Below, piece by piece: positions 5,654 through 6,133 of a stretch of DNA of 6,133 nt; the first letter of the stretch is position 1; each line of letters opens with the position of its first letter. Origin of the DNA: an uncultured Steroidobacteraceae bacterium (GTDB lineage Bacteria > Pseudomonadota > Gammaproteobacteria > Steroidobacterales > Steroidobacteraceae); contig CATPBQ010000085.1 in the NCBI GenBank assembly GCA_955652795.1, positions 1 through 6,133 on the forward strand. Direction: 5' to 3'. The notes beneath the pieces were generated by a model, which saw nothing but the letters and a program-made list of their open reading frames with translations, ran no database searches and was not told the DNA's origin. The position numbers were made by a program, and so were the translations under genes.

Positions 5654-6133
5654 ATGCACCTCGTTGACACGACGCTGTTTTATTCGCCGACCAGCGGTGG
5701 CGTCAAACGCTATCTCACGGCCAAGCATGCCTGGCTCGCCGCGCACAGCTCGTGGGAACACACCATCGTGGTCCCCGGCCCTGAGGATCAGATCCAGCGC
5801 GGCGGACTGTGCACGCTGTCGGGTTACCCGGTGCCCGCCACGTTCAATTATCGCCTGGCGCTCAATCCGCGCCGCTGGACCCGGGTGCTCGATGCGCTCG
5901 AGCCGACGCTCATCGAGGCGGGCGACGCGTTTCACCCCGCGTGGTGCGCCTGGCGGGTCGCACAGCGTCGTGGTATTCCGGTGGTCGGCTTCTATCACTC
6001 GAACGTGCCGCAGATCATCGGCCGCCGCGTCGGCGGCGCGCTCGCCGAGCCGCTGATCGGCCGCTACGTGCGCTGCCTGTACGAGCGCTTCGATCTGGTG
6101 TTCGCTCCGAGCCGGGTGATGTGCGAGTACCTC
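5654..6133 (+). CDS. GT-B glycosyltransferase, N-terminal part (3' end missing)
   Basis: The frame is open for 160 codons from the ATG at 5654 to the window edge. The protein begins MHLVDTTLFYSPTSGGVKRY, a Rossmann-type first strand followed by the S-G-G-V loop usual in the acceptor-binding half of GT4-type (glycosyltransferase group 1) enzymes. Later come PTLIEAGDAF, GIPVVGFYHSNVPQ and FDLVFAPSRVMCEYL; the last matches the family's D-x-V-x-A-P-S pattern before the domain switch. The sugar-nucleotide-binding half, with its E-x7-E motif, would lie beyond the window. It is probably a cytoplasmic or membrane-associated enzyme transferring a sugar from a nucleotide donor to a lipid or polysaccharide acceptor; donor and acceptor are unknown. 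An in-frame GTG at 5624 is possible, but ATG is preferred because the fold begins there. The Shine-Dalgarno is weak. Confidence 0.83.
   Translation, partial: MHLVDTTLFYSPTSGGVKRYLTAKHAWLAAHSSWEHTIVVPGPEDQIQRGGLCTLSGYPVPATFNYRLALNPRRWTRVLDALEPTLIEAGDAFHPAWCAWRVAQRRGIPVVGFYHSNVPQIIGRRVGGALAEPLIGRYVRCLYERFDLVFAPSRVMCEYL

Noticed and set aside
5630..5998. 122-codon minus-strand frame over the start of the glycosyltransferase gene
   Set aside because: It is antisense to the supported coding frame and has no recognisable motifs.
5664..6056. 130-codon plus-strand frame within the glycosyltransferase gene
   Set aside because: It is in a different frame from the ATG at 5654, whose translation has clear GT-B motifs; this one is Arg/Ser-rich with none.

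Overview
The window is compositionally uniform, GC-rich DNA with strong G/C preference at third codon positions, few intergenic gaps and no RNA gene, insertion sequence, phage gene or CRISPR array. It looks like ordinary chromosome of a high-GC Proteobacterium. A TonB-family protein and a Tat signal point to a Gram-negative host; a gammaproteobacterial lineage such as Steroidobacteraceae, Nevskiales or Xanthomonadales is a guess from gene content, not a determination.

Left region (2-2580, + strand): the 3' part of a gene for a TonB-family protein overlaps by 4 bases the start of a gene for a cytoplasmic Ser/Thr protein kinase with an N-terminal response-regulator receiver domain. The TonB-family protein carries a long alternating array of helical repeats before its TonB C-terminal domain. 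The receiver lacks its phospho-acceptor aspartate (Ala64), while the kinase keeps all its core catalytic residues. The overlap makes the two genes an operon with probable translational coupling, and suggests an envelope protein paired with an intracellular phosphorylation output.

Middle region (2581-3894, - strand): a 12-helix transporter-like protein of the MFS fold, resembling the NTP/NDP exchange (ATP/ADP translocase-like) group, is convergent with the kinase. The two TAG stop codons are directly adjacent, leaving no intergenic base for a terminator. A 169-base divergent spacer follows.

Right region (4064-6133, + strand): a Tat-exported, berberine-bridge-like FAD oxidase predicted to hold FAD through a single histidine stands alone with a good ribosome-binding site. 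After a 102-base gap containing a credible sigma70-type promoter comes the N-terminal 160 codons of a GT-B-fold glycosyltransferase, cut by the window end.

The genes do not form one obvious pathway. The only clear functional unit is the TonB-family/receiver-kinase pair, and it is the most interesting part of the window.
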